NCBI GenBank assembly: GCA_963735115.1
Contig: CAVTJR010000001.1
Span: forward strand, 806,001-870,000
DNA length: 64,000 nt
Reading direction: 5' to 3'
Origin: JAKACA01 sp963735115
Lineage (GTDB): Bacteria; Actinomycetota; Acidimicrobiia; Acidimicrobiales; Bog-793
This document shows, piece after piece, positions 34,944-43,145 of the stretch (its first letter is position 1; each line of letters begins with the position of its first letter). The notes below the pieces were generated by a model. It made no database searches. It was not told the DNA's origin and saw only the letters and a program-made list of their open reading frames with translations. Both the position numbers and the translations under genes were made by a program.

Positions 34944-35624
34944 ATGACCCACGGTGAGGGTGCTCGCGACTGGGTGGAGTGGCACCGCCCCTATGACGTG
35001 CCCGGCTCGTCTCTCGCCGTACGCCTCGGCCTCGTACAGGCCCACATCACGCGGGCGCTCGACCAGGCACCACCGGGCGCCGTCCGGATCATCTCGATGT
35101 GCGCCGGCCAGGGGCGGGACGTGATCGGTGCCGTCGGCCAGCACCCGAGGAAGGCGGACATCGAAGCGCGGCTCGTCGAGCTCGACCCGGCCAACGCCGC
35201 CATCGCCCGCGAGCTGGCGGACGCCGCCGACCTGCCCTTCGTCGAGATCGTGACAGGCGACGCCTCGGTGAGCGACGCATACTTGGGTGCAGCTCCGGCT
35301 CAGGTCGTGCTCGCCTGCGGCATCTTCGGCAACATCAGCGAGGCGGACATCCGCCAGTGCGTCAGCTTGCTTCCGATGCTGTGCAAGCACGGGGCGACCG
35401 TCGTCTGGACTCGACACCGTCGGCCGCCTGACCTTACGCCGGCGATTCGGGCGTGGTTCGAAGAAGCCGGATTCGAGGAGATCGCCCGTGACGAATCTGC
35501 CGATCTGCCCTACGTCGGTGTCGGCGCTCATCGCTGGCCGGGGGAGGTTGGTGTCGTGAGGAGAGGGGTGGGTTTCTTCCAGTTTGTCGGCGACGGATCC
35601 GCCGCCCGGACCGAAGGGGGATAG
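34944..35624 (+). CDS. Class I SAM-dependent methyltransferase
   Basis: From ATG at 34944 the protein has 226 residues. The SAM site is IISMCAGQGRDVIGAV, followed by ARLVELDPANAAIARELA with the acidic ribose-binding residue, and FVEIVTGDASVSDAY. The rest of the fold is present to about residue 205. The acceptor substrate is not readable. It is divergent from the sedolisin gene with only 36 bases between, so their promoters overlap. Confidence 0.75.
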   Translation: MTHGEGARDWVEWHRPYDVPGSSLAVRLGLVQAHITRALDQAPPGAVRIISMCAGQGRDVIGAVGQHPRKADIEARLVELDPANAAIARELADAADLPFVEIVTGDASVSDAYLGAAPAQVVLACGIFGNISEADIRQCVSLLPMLCKHGATVVWTRHRRPPDLTPAIRAWFEEAGFEEIARDESADLPYVGVGAHRWPGEVGVVRRGVGFFQFVGDGSAARTEGG

Positions 35625-35693
35625 AATCGCCGGCGTGCTGATCTGATCTTTGGCTCCGCGTGTCGTGTCCCGCCGTGTCCTAGGAGATCGTCA

Positions 35694-37361
35694 GTGCCCC
35701 ATGCTTCACCCACCCCGTTCGCCACCATCTCGGCGCATCACGTCTCGAAGTCCCGCGGCCTCGCCCCGATCCTGGTCGACGTCGAGCTCGTGCTCGGATC
35801 CGAGGCGCGCATCGGTGTGCTCGGTCCGAACGGCGTCGGCAAGACAACGCTGCTGCGCATCCTCGCCGGCCTGGAGGCGCCCGACTCCGGGACCGTCACG
35901 GTCAACCCGCCTGGCGCCACCGTGGGCTATCTGGCACAAGAGCCAGAGGCCGATCCGGACGAAACCCTCCGCCACCTGCTCCTCCGACGCACCGGCGTCG
36001 CCGAGGCCGAGGCGACTCTCGAGTCGGCTGCGGCCGATCTCGCCGCGGGCGCCGCCGGCGCCGACGATCGATACGCCGCAGCACTCGACCGCTACCTCAC
36101 CCTCGGGGGCCCCGACGTCGAAGCGAGGATGGCGATCGTGCTCGCCGACCTCGGTCTCCCCGAGCGGTTGCTCGATGTAGCCACGCAGGCTCTCTCCGGA
36201 GGTCAGCGGTCGCGCTCGGCGCTGGCCGGGCTGCTGCTGTCCCGCTTCGACCTGCTCTTGCTCGACGAGCCAACGAACGACCTCGACTTCGACGGCCTCG
36301 AGCGGCTCGAGACGTTCCTCGAGCAGCGCGGTGGCGGGTTGGTCGTGGTGTCGCACGACCGGGCCTTTCTGGAGCGGATCGTCACCACAGTCGTCGAGAT
36401 CGACGAAGGCACCCACCGGTCGTCCGAGTACGGGGGTGGCTGGGCGGCCTACCTCGAGGCGAAGGAGACGGCCCGCCGCCACGCCGCCGAGGCCTACGAG
36501 GACTACCTCGACGAACGCGAGCGCCTGAAGACGAGGGAGCGTGAGCAACGTCAGTGGTCGGTGCAGGGCGTGGCCAGGGAGAAGAAGAACCCTCGCGACA
36601 ACGACAAGGCGCAGCGTGACTTCCGCATCAATCGCACGCAGAAGCAGGCGTCCAAGGTGCGCATCACCGAGAAGGCACTCGAGCGCCTCGAAGTGGTGGA
36701 ACGGCCCTTCGAGCCCTGGCAGCTGCACCTCGACCTCGCCAGTGCCCGCCGGAGCGGCGCCGTCGTCGGTCGCCTGCACGAGGCGGTGGTCCGGCGGGGC
36801 AGCTGGCAGCTCGGGCCGGTCGATCTCGAGCTCGCCTGGGCGGACCGACTGGCCCTCCTCGGGCCCAACGGCAGCGGCAAGACGACACTGCTGTCAGCGC
36901 TGCTCGGGCGAGTGCCGCTCGATGCCGGCGAGCGATGGCTCGGCCCATCTGTTGTCGTCGGGGAGCTGGGCCAGGAGCGGATGCGCTTCTCCGTTGCTGA
37001 GGCGACGCTCCTGCAGGCCTTCTTGACGGCGGCGCCGCTGGCGACGGGCGAAGCACGCTCACTGCTCGCCAAATTCGGGCTCGGCGCCGATCACGTCCTC
37101 CGGCCGGCTGCCTCCTTGTCTCCCGGGGAGCGCACGCGAGCGGAGCTGGCGCTCCTCATGGCTCGAGGGACGAACTGCCTCGTCCTCGACGAACCCACGA
37201 ACCACCTCGACCTGCCGGCCATCGAGCAGCTCGAACAGGCGCTCGAGGCTTGGGAAGGGACCCTGATCCTCGTGACCCATGACCGTCGCCTCCTCGAGCA
37301 GGTGCGGCTCACGCTCCGCCTCGAGCTAGCGGACGGCAAGGTGTCGGCCCTGAGCCTCTGA
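35694..37361 (+). CDS. ABC-F family ATPase
   Basis: This 555-residue protein has two ATP-binding domains and no membrane segment. Walker A motifs are GPNGVGKTTLLRIL and GPNGSGKTTLLSAL, signatures LSGGQRSRSAL and LSPGERTRAEL, and Walker B LLLLDEPTNDLD and LVLDEPTNHLDL. A charged linker of about 80 residues (EDYLDERERLKTREREQRQW) joins them, as in ABC-F proteins that bind the ribosome. GTG is the start with AGGAGA upstream. Roles in translation or in resistance to ribosome-targeting drugs cannot be told apart from sequence. Confidence 0.88.
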   Translation: MPHASPTPFATISAHHVSKSRGLAPILVDVELVLGSEARIGVLGPNGVGKTTLLRILAGLEAPDSGTVTVNPPGATVGYLAQEPEADPDETLRHLLLRRTGVAEAEATLESAAADLAAGAAGADDRYAAALDRYLTLGGPDVEARMAIVLADLGLPERLLDVATQALSGGQRSRSALAGLLLSRFDLLLLDEPTNDLDFDGLERLETFLEQRGGGLVVVSHDRAFLERIVTTVVEIDEGTHRSSEYGGGWAAYLEAKETARRHAAEAYEDYLDERERLKTREREQRQWSVQGVAREKKNPRDNDKAQRDFRINRTQKQASKVRITEKALERLEVVERPFEPWQLHLDLASARRSGAVVGRLHEAVVRRGSWQLGPVDLELAWADRLALLGPNGSGKTTLLSALLGRVPLDAGERWLGPSVVVGELGQERMRFSVAEATLLQAFLTAAPLATGEARSLLAKFGLGADHVLRPAASLSPGERTRAELALLMARGTNCLVLDEPTNHLDLPAIEQLEQALEAWEGTLILVTHDRRLLEQVRLTLRLELADGKVSALSL

Positions 37362-37433
37362 CGACACCCGCCGCGGCCGCACCGCAAAGGCCCTCTCAGG
37401 AGCGTCCAGTCGGCCGGCCTGGGAAGGCACCAG

Positions 37434-37439
37434 TACGCT
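37434..37439 (+). promoter_or_regulatory. -10 element of the YCII gene (leaderless start)
   Basis: TACGCT lies 6 bases before the GTG at 37446. Confidence 0.5.
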
Positions 37440-37445
37440 CAGGTC

Positions 37446-37754
37446 GTGGCGTGCTTCGCGTTGACGATGGTCTCCGGCCCGAGCTGGGACGCCTCCCGGC
37501 ACCGTCGCGAGCAGGAGGCCTGGGACGAGCACGCGGCCTTCATGGACGAACTCGTCGACGAGGGCTTCATCGTCCTGGGCGGTCCGATCGGCGAGGGCGA
37601 GAAGGTCCTGCTCGTCGTCGAGGGCGAGGACCAGCGTGACATCGAGGCGCGCCTCGGGGAGGATCCCTGGGTGCTGATGGGACTCCTGCGCATCGGTGTG
37701 ATTCAGCCCTGGACGGTCTGGCTCGACGGCAGACAACGCAACCGGACCCCTTGA
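37446..37754 (+). CDS. YCII-family protein
   Basis: This 102-residue protein resembles the YCII/YciI fold: DEHAAFMDELVDEGFIVLGG, then VLLVVEGEDQRDIEARLGED and a closing IGVIQPWTVWLDG. The conserved His and Asp of the family are present in DEHAAFMD. Members are ferredoxin-like proteins; some are enzymes or fused to regulators, and most have no known role. GTG start, leaderless layout. The stop lies inside a strong hairpin. Confidence 0.7.
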   Translation: MACFALTMVSGPSWDASRHRREQEAWDEHAAFMDELVDEGFIVLGGPIGEGEKVLLVVEGEDQRDIEARLGEDPWVLMGLLRIGVIQPWTVWLDGRQRNRTP

Positions 37755-37761
37755 GGGGTCC
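37744..37761. terminator. Hairpin at the end of the YCII gene
   Basis: GGACCCC-TTGA-GGGGTCC is a perfect 7-bp stem whose loop contains the stop codon TGA. It lies between convergent genes and can act in both directions. There is no T run. Confidence 0.55.
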
Positions 37762-37806
37762 CCCACGGGCGTCCGGCGTGAGGCTCCTCGCCCTGCTTTC
37801 GGCGTG

Positions 37807-39162
37807 CTAGCTGGCGGTCACTTCTTTGGTAGTGAACTGGTCGCCGACGAGGGGCGCAGGCTCGATCCGCTTGCCGCCCGGCAACACCATGATCTGCGGC
37901 TGCAGGTCTTCGTAGCGGGGCGCCGATCCGTTCACCTTCAACTGCGAGATCGTCGTCGGGTCGATGTCAGGGTAGGGCACGTGTTTGTTGTGAGGAAGGG
38001 AGGGATCCTCTTGTATCCACTCCGCCAACTGGAGGTTTGTGAACACTCCGCTCGACGTCGGGGCGGCTTGCGACTGGCCCGTCGTCACGTCGTCAACTGA
38101 GGCCGCCCAGCTCCCCGAAGCCTCGGTTATCTGTGCCTGTATCTCGTCGCCTGGATTGACTTGCATCAGGATCTGCGCGTGGAACCCCTGAGCCGGATCC
38201 GACCAGAAGGCGTCGTAGAACGGCGTGCCGCCTTCGTATGACTCCGTCGTTCCTACCTGGAAGAACTCACGTTGGCTGGGGCCTTGCACGCCGATCCAGG
38301 TCGAGGCACCTCCGGCGGGTGACGAGTTGGGGATCGGCGGTACACGCCAGCTCGCACTGATCTGATCGACTGATACGTAGCCGATGTAACCGGCGAAGGA
38401 GCCCAGCTGCGGCGTCTGGCTGTTCGGAGATACGCCCGAACTGCCGAGCTTGGTACCGCCCAGGATCAGAGCCGTCACGACAGCAACAGCCACCGCGGTG
38501 ATGATGATGGAAACAGAGCGACTCCTCCGCCGCGTCGGTGGCAGGTAGTAGCCGGGATACGGCGGCGGTCCGTATCCCGGCGGGTATCCCGCTGGCGGGA
38601 ACCCAGGGGGCGGCTGATAGCCGTACGGCGGGTACCCCCAATACCAGGTGTGCGCTCCAGGTGGATAGCCGGGGTGTCCCGGCGCTGAGTGATAGCCGCC
38701 GTCGGGCGAAGAGCCGCCGTAGGGCGCATACGGCTGCTGAGGCGGGTACGGCCCGAAGCCGGGGCCGCCTTGCGGTTGGGGAGGTGGGAACGCGGGATAG
38801 TTGTAACCCCCGCCGGGCTCGCCCGGTTGGTAGGGGTACCCCTGACCTGGGTAGCCGGGCGGATAGCCAGCGCCCGGGTAGCCAGCGCGGGGAGGGTAGC
38901 CGTAGCCGGGCGGGTAGCCAGCGCCGGGTGGGTAGTCCACGCCGGGCGGGTAGCCCACGCCGGGTGGGTAGCCCACGCCGGGTGGGTAGCCCGGGCCGGG
39001 TGGGTAGCCCGGGCCGGCCGCTGGTGGCGATGGCGGTGGTGGCGGTGGTGGCGGCGCGCCCGGTTGCCAGGACTGCTGCCAGCCGTCGGTCGAGTCACCC
39101 TCGGCTGGTGGCAGCGGGACAGTCGGATCCTCGTCGGGGGGGTGGCCCACCGAGTCGCTCAT
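37807..39162 (-). CDS. Membrane-anchored protein with Pro-Gly-Tyr repeats and a G1 glutamic-peptidase-like outer domain
   Basis: This 451-residue protein has a cytoplasmic part of about 215 residues full of PGYPPG and PGVGYP repeats, a membrane segment at about 217-240 (SVSIIITAVAVAVVTALIL) and an outer domain. The outer domain has ISASWRVPPI, TWIGVQGPSQREFFQVGTTE, YDAFWSDP and NLQLAEWIQEDPS. Those match the beta-sandwich of G1 (eqolisin) peptidases, in which Q of the FFQVG segment and E of the AEWI.E segment would be catalytic. The fold call is by pattern only; activity is not shown. Confidence 0.6.
   Translation of the reverse strand: MSDSVGHPPDEDPTVPLPPAEGDSTDGWQQSWQPGAPPPPPPPPSPPAAGPGYPPGPGYPPGVGYPPGVGYPPGVDYPPGAGYPPGYGYPPRAGYPGAGYPPGYPGQGYPYQPGEPGGGYNYPAFPPPQPQGGPGFGPYPPQQPYAPYGGSSPDGGYHSAPGHPGYPPGAHTWYWGYPPYGYQPPPGFPPAGYPPGYGPPPYPGYYLPPTRRRSRSVSIIITAVAVAVVTALILGGTKLGSSGVSPNSQTPQLGSFAGYIGYVSVDQISASWRVPPIPNSSPAGGASTWIGVQGPSQREFFQVGTTESYEGGTPFYDAFWSDPAQGFHAQILMQVNPGDEIQAQITEASGSWAASVDDVTTGQSQAAPTSSGVFTNLQLAEWIQEDPSLPHNKHVPYPDIDPTTISQLKVNGSAPRYEDLQPQIMVLPGGKRIEPAPLVGDQFTTKEVTAS
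38900..39015 (-). repeat. 18-base in-frame repeats coding PGVGYP
   Basis: About five to six nearly identical 18-base units code for Pro-Gly-Val/Ala-Gly/Asp-Tyr-Pro in the 37807-39162 gene. They have no spacers and are not CRISPR. Confidence 0.75.
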
Positions 39163-39304
39163 CGAACCAGATGTGGAACAGGCTCAGCTCGCGTCCCGAT
39201 GACACCTCGCACGTGGTGGCGGCCTCGCTGTGTCACGACCCCAAGATTAAGGCGTCCGTCTCTTTGATCCCTCAGCGATTCCACCGCCCGTCTGGTCCTC
39301 CCCC

Positions 39305-39310
39305 TACGAT
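39305..39310 (+). promoter_or_regulatory. -10 element of tadA (leaderless start)
   Basis: TACGAT lies 6 bases before the GTG at 39317. Confidence 0.5.
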
Positions 39311-39316
39311 TCGCCC

Positions 39317-39802
39317 GTGGCCACCGACCGGAGCCCTCTCGGACCGACTGAGGTCGAGCTCTCTGCCATGTCCATCGCCCTCGACGAAGCGCTCGGGGCG
39401 ACGGCTCATGGCGATGTTCCGATCGGGGCTGTCGTGCTCGTCGGCGAGGCCGTCGTGGCTCGCCGTCACAATGAGCGCGAGCTGTCCGGCGACCCAACCG
39501 CGCACGCCGAAGTGCTGGCGCTGCGCGATGCCGCCACGGCTATCGGGAGCTGGCGCCTTTCGGACGCGACGCTGGTCGTGTCCTTGGAGCCATGTGCCAT
39601 GTGCGCCGGCGCTGCCGTGGCCGCCCGCCTCGGTCGCATCGTGTTCGGTGCCCCCGACCTGAAGGCGGGCGCCTGCGGTTCCCTCTACAACCTGTGCGCC
39701 GATCCGCGACTGAACCACGAGGTCAGCCTGCTCGGGGGGGTATTGGCGGAGCGTTCGGCCGAGATGATGGAGGGTTTCTTTCGGGCGCTGCGTCCGTCCT
39801 GA
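39317..39802 (+). CDS. tadA: tRNA-specific adenosine deaminase
   Basis: This 161-residue protein has the zinc site H63-A-E65 in PTAHAEVLAL and the cysteines C93 and C96 in EPCAMCAGA. It deaminates adenosine 34 of tRNA-Arg(ACG) to inosine and is usually essential. The segment GACGSLYNLCADPRLNH before the C-terminal helix matches TadA rather than other cytidine-type deaminases. A tRNA-Ser gene follows 62 bases downstream. Confidence 0.92.
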   Translation: MATDRSPLGPTEVELSAMSIALDEALGATAHGDVPIGAVVLVGEAVVARRHNERELSGDPTAHAEVLALRDAATAIGSWRLSDATLVVSLEPCAMCAGAAVAARLGRIVFGAPDLKAGACGSLYNLCADPRLNHEVSLLGGVLAERSAEMMEGFFRALRPS

Positions 39803-39864
39803 GCCGCCGACCCTTCCGACTCACCCTGGCGAGGTGGCGTCCCAAAGCGCCTAGTGTGACCTCC

Positions 39865-39950
39865 GGAGGGATGCGAGAGTGGCCGAATCGGGCGGTCTCG
39901 AAAACCGTTGTACGTCATGCGTACCGTGGGTTCGAATCCCACTCCCTCCG
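39865..39950 (+). tRNA. tRNA-Ser(CGA)
   Basis: The cloverleaf of 86 bases has acceptor arms GGAGGGA (39865-39871) and TCCCTCC (39943-39949) with discriminator G. The anticodon stem GCGGT/ACCGT closes the loop CTCGAAA, so the anticodon is CGA and it reads UCG. The long variable arm (TGTACGTCATGCGTACC) is typical of serine tRNA. CCA follows at 39951-39953. An IS remnant starts 25 bases after the tRNA. Confidence 0.95.
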
Positions 39951-39974
39951 CCAAAACGCCTTGACCCCATTCAG

Positions 39975-40095
39975 TGGACCACTTTTAGGACAACGTGGCC
40001 TGGGGTGGGGTGAGGGCTTCGAATTCGTTCGGCGTGAGGTAGCCGAGCGCTCTGTGGCGCCGGGGTGGTCCACTTTTTGGGGCTACATCAGTTGT
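39975..40095 (-). mobile_element. Remnant of an IS3-type insertion sequence
   Basis: On the minus strand about 40072 to 39985 codes RRHRALGYLTPNEFEALTP, the typical end of IS3-family transposases, and then stops. An end-like sequence TGGACCACTTTTAGGACA begins at 39975, and TGGTCCACTTTTTGG at 40066 looks like a second, similar end. Most of the transposase is missing. The remnant lies between tRNA-Ser(CGA) and the cut VOC gene. Confidence 0.65.
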
Positions 40096-40098
40096 CCA

Positions 40099-40266
40099 AT
40101 TTTGCAACCCGTCGAGGATGTCGACGCCACCTACGAAGAAGTGCGGGCGAAGGGCGTCGAGTTCATCCGCACGCCCGAGACTCGCAGCTGGGGCATGCGC
40201 TGCGCACACTTCAAGGACCCCGATGGGAACGCCTGGGAGATCAACAAGTGGTTGGAAGAGAACTGA
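40099..40266 (+). pseudogene. VOC-family protein, 5'-truncated by the IS remnant
   Basis: The frame reads PVEDVDATYEEVRAKGVEFI, then MRCAHFKDPDGNAWEINKWL, the second half of a glyoxalase/VOC protein of about 120-130 residues. The first half is absent, and the frame upstream is IS sequence. It has no start or ribosome binding site of its own. Confidence 0.72.
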
Positions 40267-40432
40267 TGAGGCCCCATCTCGCTGAGCCGCCCCCGCGGGG
40301 ATCGAGCGAGGTTGCGGAGCACACGGCGCGAACAGGAGAACCTGCCGAAAGCCTCTGTTCCGGGTCGGCCAGCCTCGCCAGCATGGTTGTTGCTGAAACA
40401 GGTGTATTCAAACGGAAGCAAAGGAGGCCGCC

Positions 40433-40726
40433 ATGACGAACACCGCAGAGGCGACGCGCCACGAGGGTGCGCTCCGCGTCATCGAGTCGGTCCAGGACGC
40501 AGACCAATCGGCGCTCGAGGCTGTGAGGAAGTTCCTCGACACTGTCGACGCAGTTTTCCCGGATGTGACAAGGGATGGCGGTCCCCGCCGGAAGATCATC
40601 GATTCGGCCTTCAAGATGACCGAAGAGCTGGTTGCCACATCGAACAAGCTTGCGCAGAAGATCGTGAAGGTGACGGAGGACGCGCTCGGCGAATTCGAGA
40701 AGAATGCCGGAGCGCCCAAGAAGTAG
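40433..40726 (+). CDS. Small helical protein, family not recognised
   Basis: This 97-residue protein follows a strong ribosome binding site (AAAGGAGG). The sequence is mostly helical and charged: ALEAVRKFLDTVDAVFPDV, then IIDSAFKMTEELVATSNKLA and IVKVTEDALGEFEKNAG. The heptad-like pattern suggests a coiled coil or a phasin-like surface protein, but no family motif decides this. It stands alone on its strand between the VOC remnant and the hydrolase gene. Confidence 0.65.
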   Translation: MTNTAEATRHEGALRVIESVQDADQSALEAVRKFLDTVDAVFPDVTRDGGPRRKIIDSAFKMTEELVATSNKLAQKIVKVTEDALGEFEKNAGAPKK

Positions 40727-40884
40727 GAACCTCTGGGTCCTGAGTGTGATCAGGCGCCCAAGAGCCGCCTCGTCGGGACAGGGACGTGAGGCAAGAGGAC
40801 CGTCGAAGTTCTGAGCATGTCTCTGCCCCGACGTTCTGTCCGACGAGTCAAGCTCCTCCACGTTGGAAGCGACGCGCAAACACC

Positions 40885-41808
40885 ATGAAGACGAGTCCGT
40901 TTCGTTCCCGCACCGTCCGGATTCACGGCCACGACGTCAGCTACCGCATGGCCGGCGAGGGACCTGCGGTCCTGCTCATCCACGGGATCGCAGGGAGCTC
41001 GACGACGTGGCGGGCGGTCATGCCCGCCCTGGCCGAGCACTACACCGTGATCGCGCCCGACCTGCTTGGCCACGGACACTCCGCCAAGCCTCGCGGCGAC
41101 TACTCGTTAGGGGCGTACGCGAGCGGCATCCGGGACTTGCTGACGGTGCTGGGCAGGGAACGTGTCACCCTCGTCGGGCACTCCCTCGGCGGTGGAGTGG
41201 CCATGCAGTTCGCCTACCAGTTCCCCGAGTGGGCCGAACGGTTGGTGCTGGTCGCCTCGGGCGGACTCGGCAAAGAGGTCAGCCCGCTCCTCAAAGCGGT
41301 GACCCTGCCGGGAGCCGAATACGTGCTGCCGCTCCTGCTGCACACACGGATCCGGGAAGTAGCCGAGTGGCCCGGAGTCATGGCCCACCGGGTGGGCTGG
41401 CGACCGAGCGACACCCTGGCGGAGGTGTGGCGCAGCTACACGACCTTGACGGATCGGCACGGCCAGATGGCATTTATCCACACCGTCCGCTCGGTCATCG
41501 ACATTGGCGGTCAGCGAGTCAGTGCCCATGACCGGCTCTACCTGGCCGAAGCGGTCCCGACGCTCATCGTCTGGGGCGATCACGACCGCATCATTCCCGT
41601 GGCCCACGCCTACCGCGCCAGCGAGGCAATCCCCAATGCTCGCCTCGAGATCCTCGAAGGCGCCGGGCACTTCCTGCCGTGGCAGGACGCCGACCGCTTC
41701 CTGGCCGTCCTTGAAGACTTCCTGAAGACGACAACGCCAGCTCACGTGCCCGAGGAGCGCTGGCGGGAGCTCCTGACGAACGCTCCGCCCGATGATGAAG
41801 AGGAGTAG
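40885..41808 (+). CDS. Alpha/beta-fold hydrolase
   Basis: From ATG at 40885 the protein has 307 residues. It has LLIHGIAGSSTTW (oxyanion loop), the nucleophile elbow VGHSLGGGVAM, the acid in TLIVWGDHDRIIPV and the histidine in LEGAGHFLPWQD. This is a complete serine-hydrolase triad of the epoxide-hydrolase or haloperoxidase-like group. The substrate is not readable. A hairpin follows before the convergent chromate-transporter gene. Confidence 0.85.
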   Translation: MKTSPFRSRTVRIHGHDVSYRMAGEGPAVLLIHGIAGSSTTWRAVMPALAEHYTVIAPDLLGHGHSAKPRGDYSLGAYASGIRDLLTVLGRERVTLVGHSLGGGVAMQFAYQFPEWAERLVLVASGGLGKEVSPLLKAVTLPGAEYVLPLLLHTRIREVAEWPGVMAHRVGWRPSDTLAEVWRSYTTLTDRHGQMAFIHTVRSVIDIGGQRVSAHDRLYLAEAVPTLIVWGDHDRIIPVAHAYRASEAIPNARLEILEGAGHFLPWQDADRFLAVLEDFLKTTTPAHVPEERWRELLTNAPPDDEEE

Positions 41809-41841
41809 CGGCTGAGCGTCTGAGCGCCCGATGGCCTCGAC

Positions 41842-41858
41842 CGCGAGGCGAACTCGCG
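41842..41858. terminator. Hairpin between hydrolase and chromate-transporter genes
   Basis: CGCGAG-GCGAA-CTCGCG is a 6-bp stem in the 89-base gap between convergent genes. There is no T run. Confidence 0.4.
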
Positions 41859-41897
41859 CTGAGGCGTCGCAGCCGGGCTGCGCGCACCATGCCGCTC

Positions 41898-43073
41898 CTA
41901 GAAGGTGCCCGTAGGCCCCCCGGCCAGTGCCGCCACGACACCCAGCAACCCGCACGACAGCAGCACGATCACGACGTTCCTCCGCAGGCCGAGGAGCGCC
42001 ACCGCCGCCAAGGCGGCGATGCCCGCCTGCCAGAGGTGGCCGATCTCGAGACTGAGAGGCACCGCCACGCCCCCGATGGCGCCGATGGCGCAGGCACCGG
42101 CTCCGGTCAGAAACGCCTGCACGGCATCGCTCGCACGAATCCGGTCGAAGTGAGGCGCCCCCACGGTCACGAACACGAACGAGGGCGCAAAGGCCACCCC
42201 GGCCGCCAGCAGTCCACCGCGGAGCCCTCTGGCGGCGTAGCCGACGACTGCGACGGTCTGCACGACCGGCCCGGGCGTGATCTGACCCAAGGCGACCGCG
42301 TTGAGGAACTGTGCATTCGTCATCCAGTGATAGGCGCTGACCGCGTCATGTTGCATGAGTGGGACGATGACGAAGCCTCCGCCATAGGACAGGGCGCCCA
42401 CCTTGAACCCCACCCAGGCGAGGCTGGCGACGCCGCCGACGGCGGGAGCCACGACGAAAAGCGGAAATCCGCCCGCGAGGCGACGAGACCTCGGCGTGCC
42501 GGTCCGACGCTCGCGTCCCACTTCGAGCAGCCCGCAGCCCAACAGTGCGAGTACGAGGAACTGGCCGACGGTTGCGGCTGCGGCGGCGCCCACCAGCGCA
42601 TAGGCGATCCACATCCTCTGCTTGGTGGCGTCGCCGCTCAGGCGTCTCCACGCCGCCGGCAGCAGCCCGAGAGCCGAGCTGACCGCCACGGCCGGCACGC
42701 CGGCGCCGGCGCCCAGCTCGGCCCCGAGCACCCAGAGGGGAGGGTTGCGGGCGAGGAAGAGCGACGAAAGCCCGAGGATCATGACGAGGCCTGGGGCGAT
42801 GAAGCAGACACCACCGAGGAGCGCTCCGGCCAGGCCCCGCAGTCGCCAAGCGCAGAAGATGGCGAGCTGTGTCGAGGTCGGCCCCGGAAGCAGGCTCGTG
42901 GCGGCGATGCCGTCCTCGAACTCGCGCGCCGGAAGCCACTGCCGCTCGTCGACACACAGCCTGCGCAGCAAAGCGATGTGGGCTGAGGGACCACCGAACC
43001 CTGTTATCCCGATGCGGGACCATTCACCGGCGATGGTCACGAGGGGCACGGTTTCGTGTCGTGGGGCGCTCAC
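41898..43073 (-). CDS. chrA: Chromate transporter, two-domain ChrA type
   Basis: This 391-residue membrane protein holds two CHR domains in one chain. The first has GITGFGGPSAHIALLRR and LLPGPTSTQLAIF; the second has LSYGGGFVIVPLMQHDAV and ALGQITPGPVVQTVAVVGY. The G-FGGP and P-GP motifs are the family markers. It exports chromate or sulfate-like anions by the membrane potential or by exchange. No regulator lies next to it. Confidence 0.9.
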   Translation of the reverse strand: MSAPRHETVPLVTIAGEWSRIGITGFGGPSAHIALLRRLCVDERQWLPAREFEDGIAATSLLPGPTSTQLAIFCAWRLRGLAGALLGGVCFIAPGLVMILGLSSLFLARNPPLWVLGAELGAGAGVPAVAVSSALGLLPAAWRRLSGDATKQRMWIAYALVGAAAAATVGQFLVLALLGCGLLEVGRERRTGTPRSRRLAGGFPLFVVAPAVGGVASLAWVGFKVGALSYGGGFVIVPLMQHDAVSAYHWMTNAQFLNAVALGQITPGPVVQTVAVVGYAARGLRGGLLAAGVAFAPSFVFVTVGAPHFDRIRASDAVQAFLTGAGACAIGAIGGVAVPLSLEIGHLWQAGIAALAAVALLGLRRNVVIVLLSCGLLGVVAALAGGPTGTF

Positions 43074-43145
43074 CGCTCGCCGCGCCCGCGCAGTCGACAG
43101 GACCGGAGCCTACGAGACCGAAACGGCGTCATCGCTCGCGAAGTA

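Noticed and set aside
34908..35531. N-terminal 200 residues of the long minus-strand frame ahead of the sedolisin
   Set aside because: They are antisense to the methyltransferase gene at 34944, and a signal sequence and ribosome binding site fit GTG at 34907.
38900..39015. Possible CRISPR array
   Set aside because: The 18-base units follow each other without spacers and code for PGVGYP in frame.
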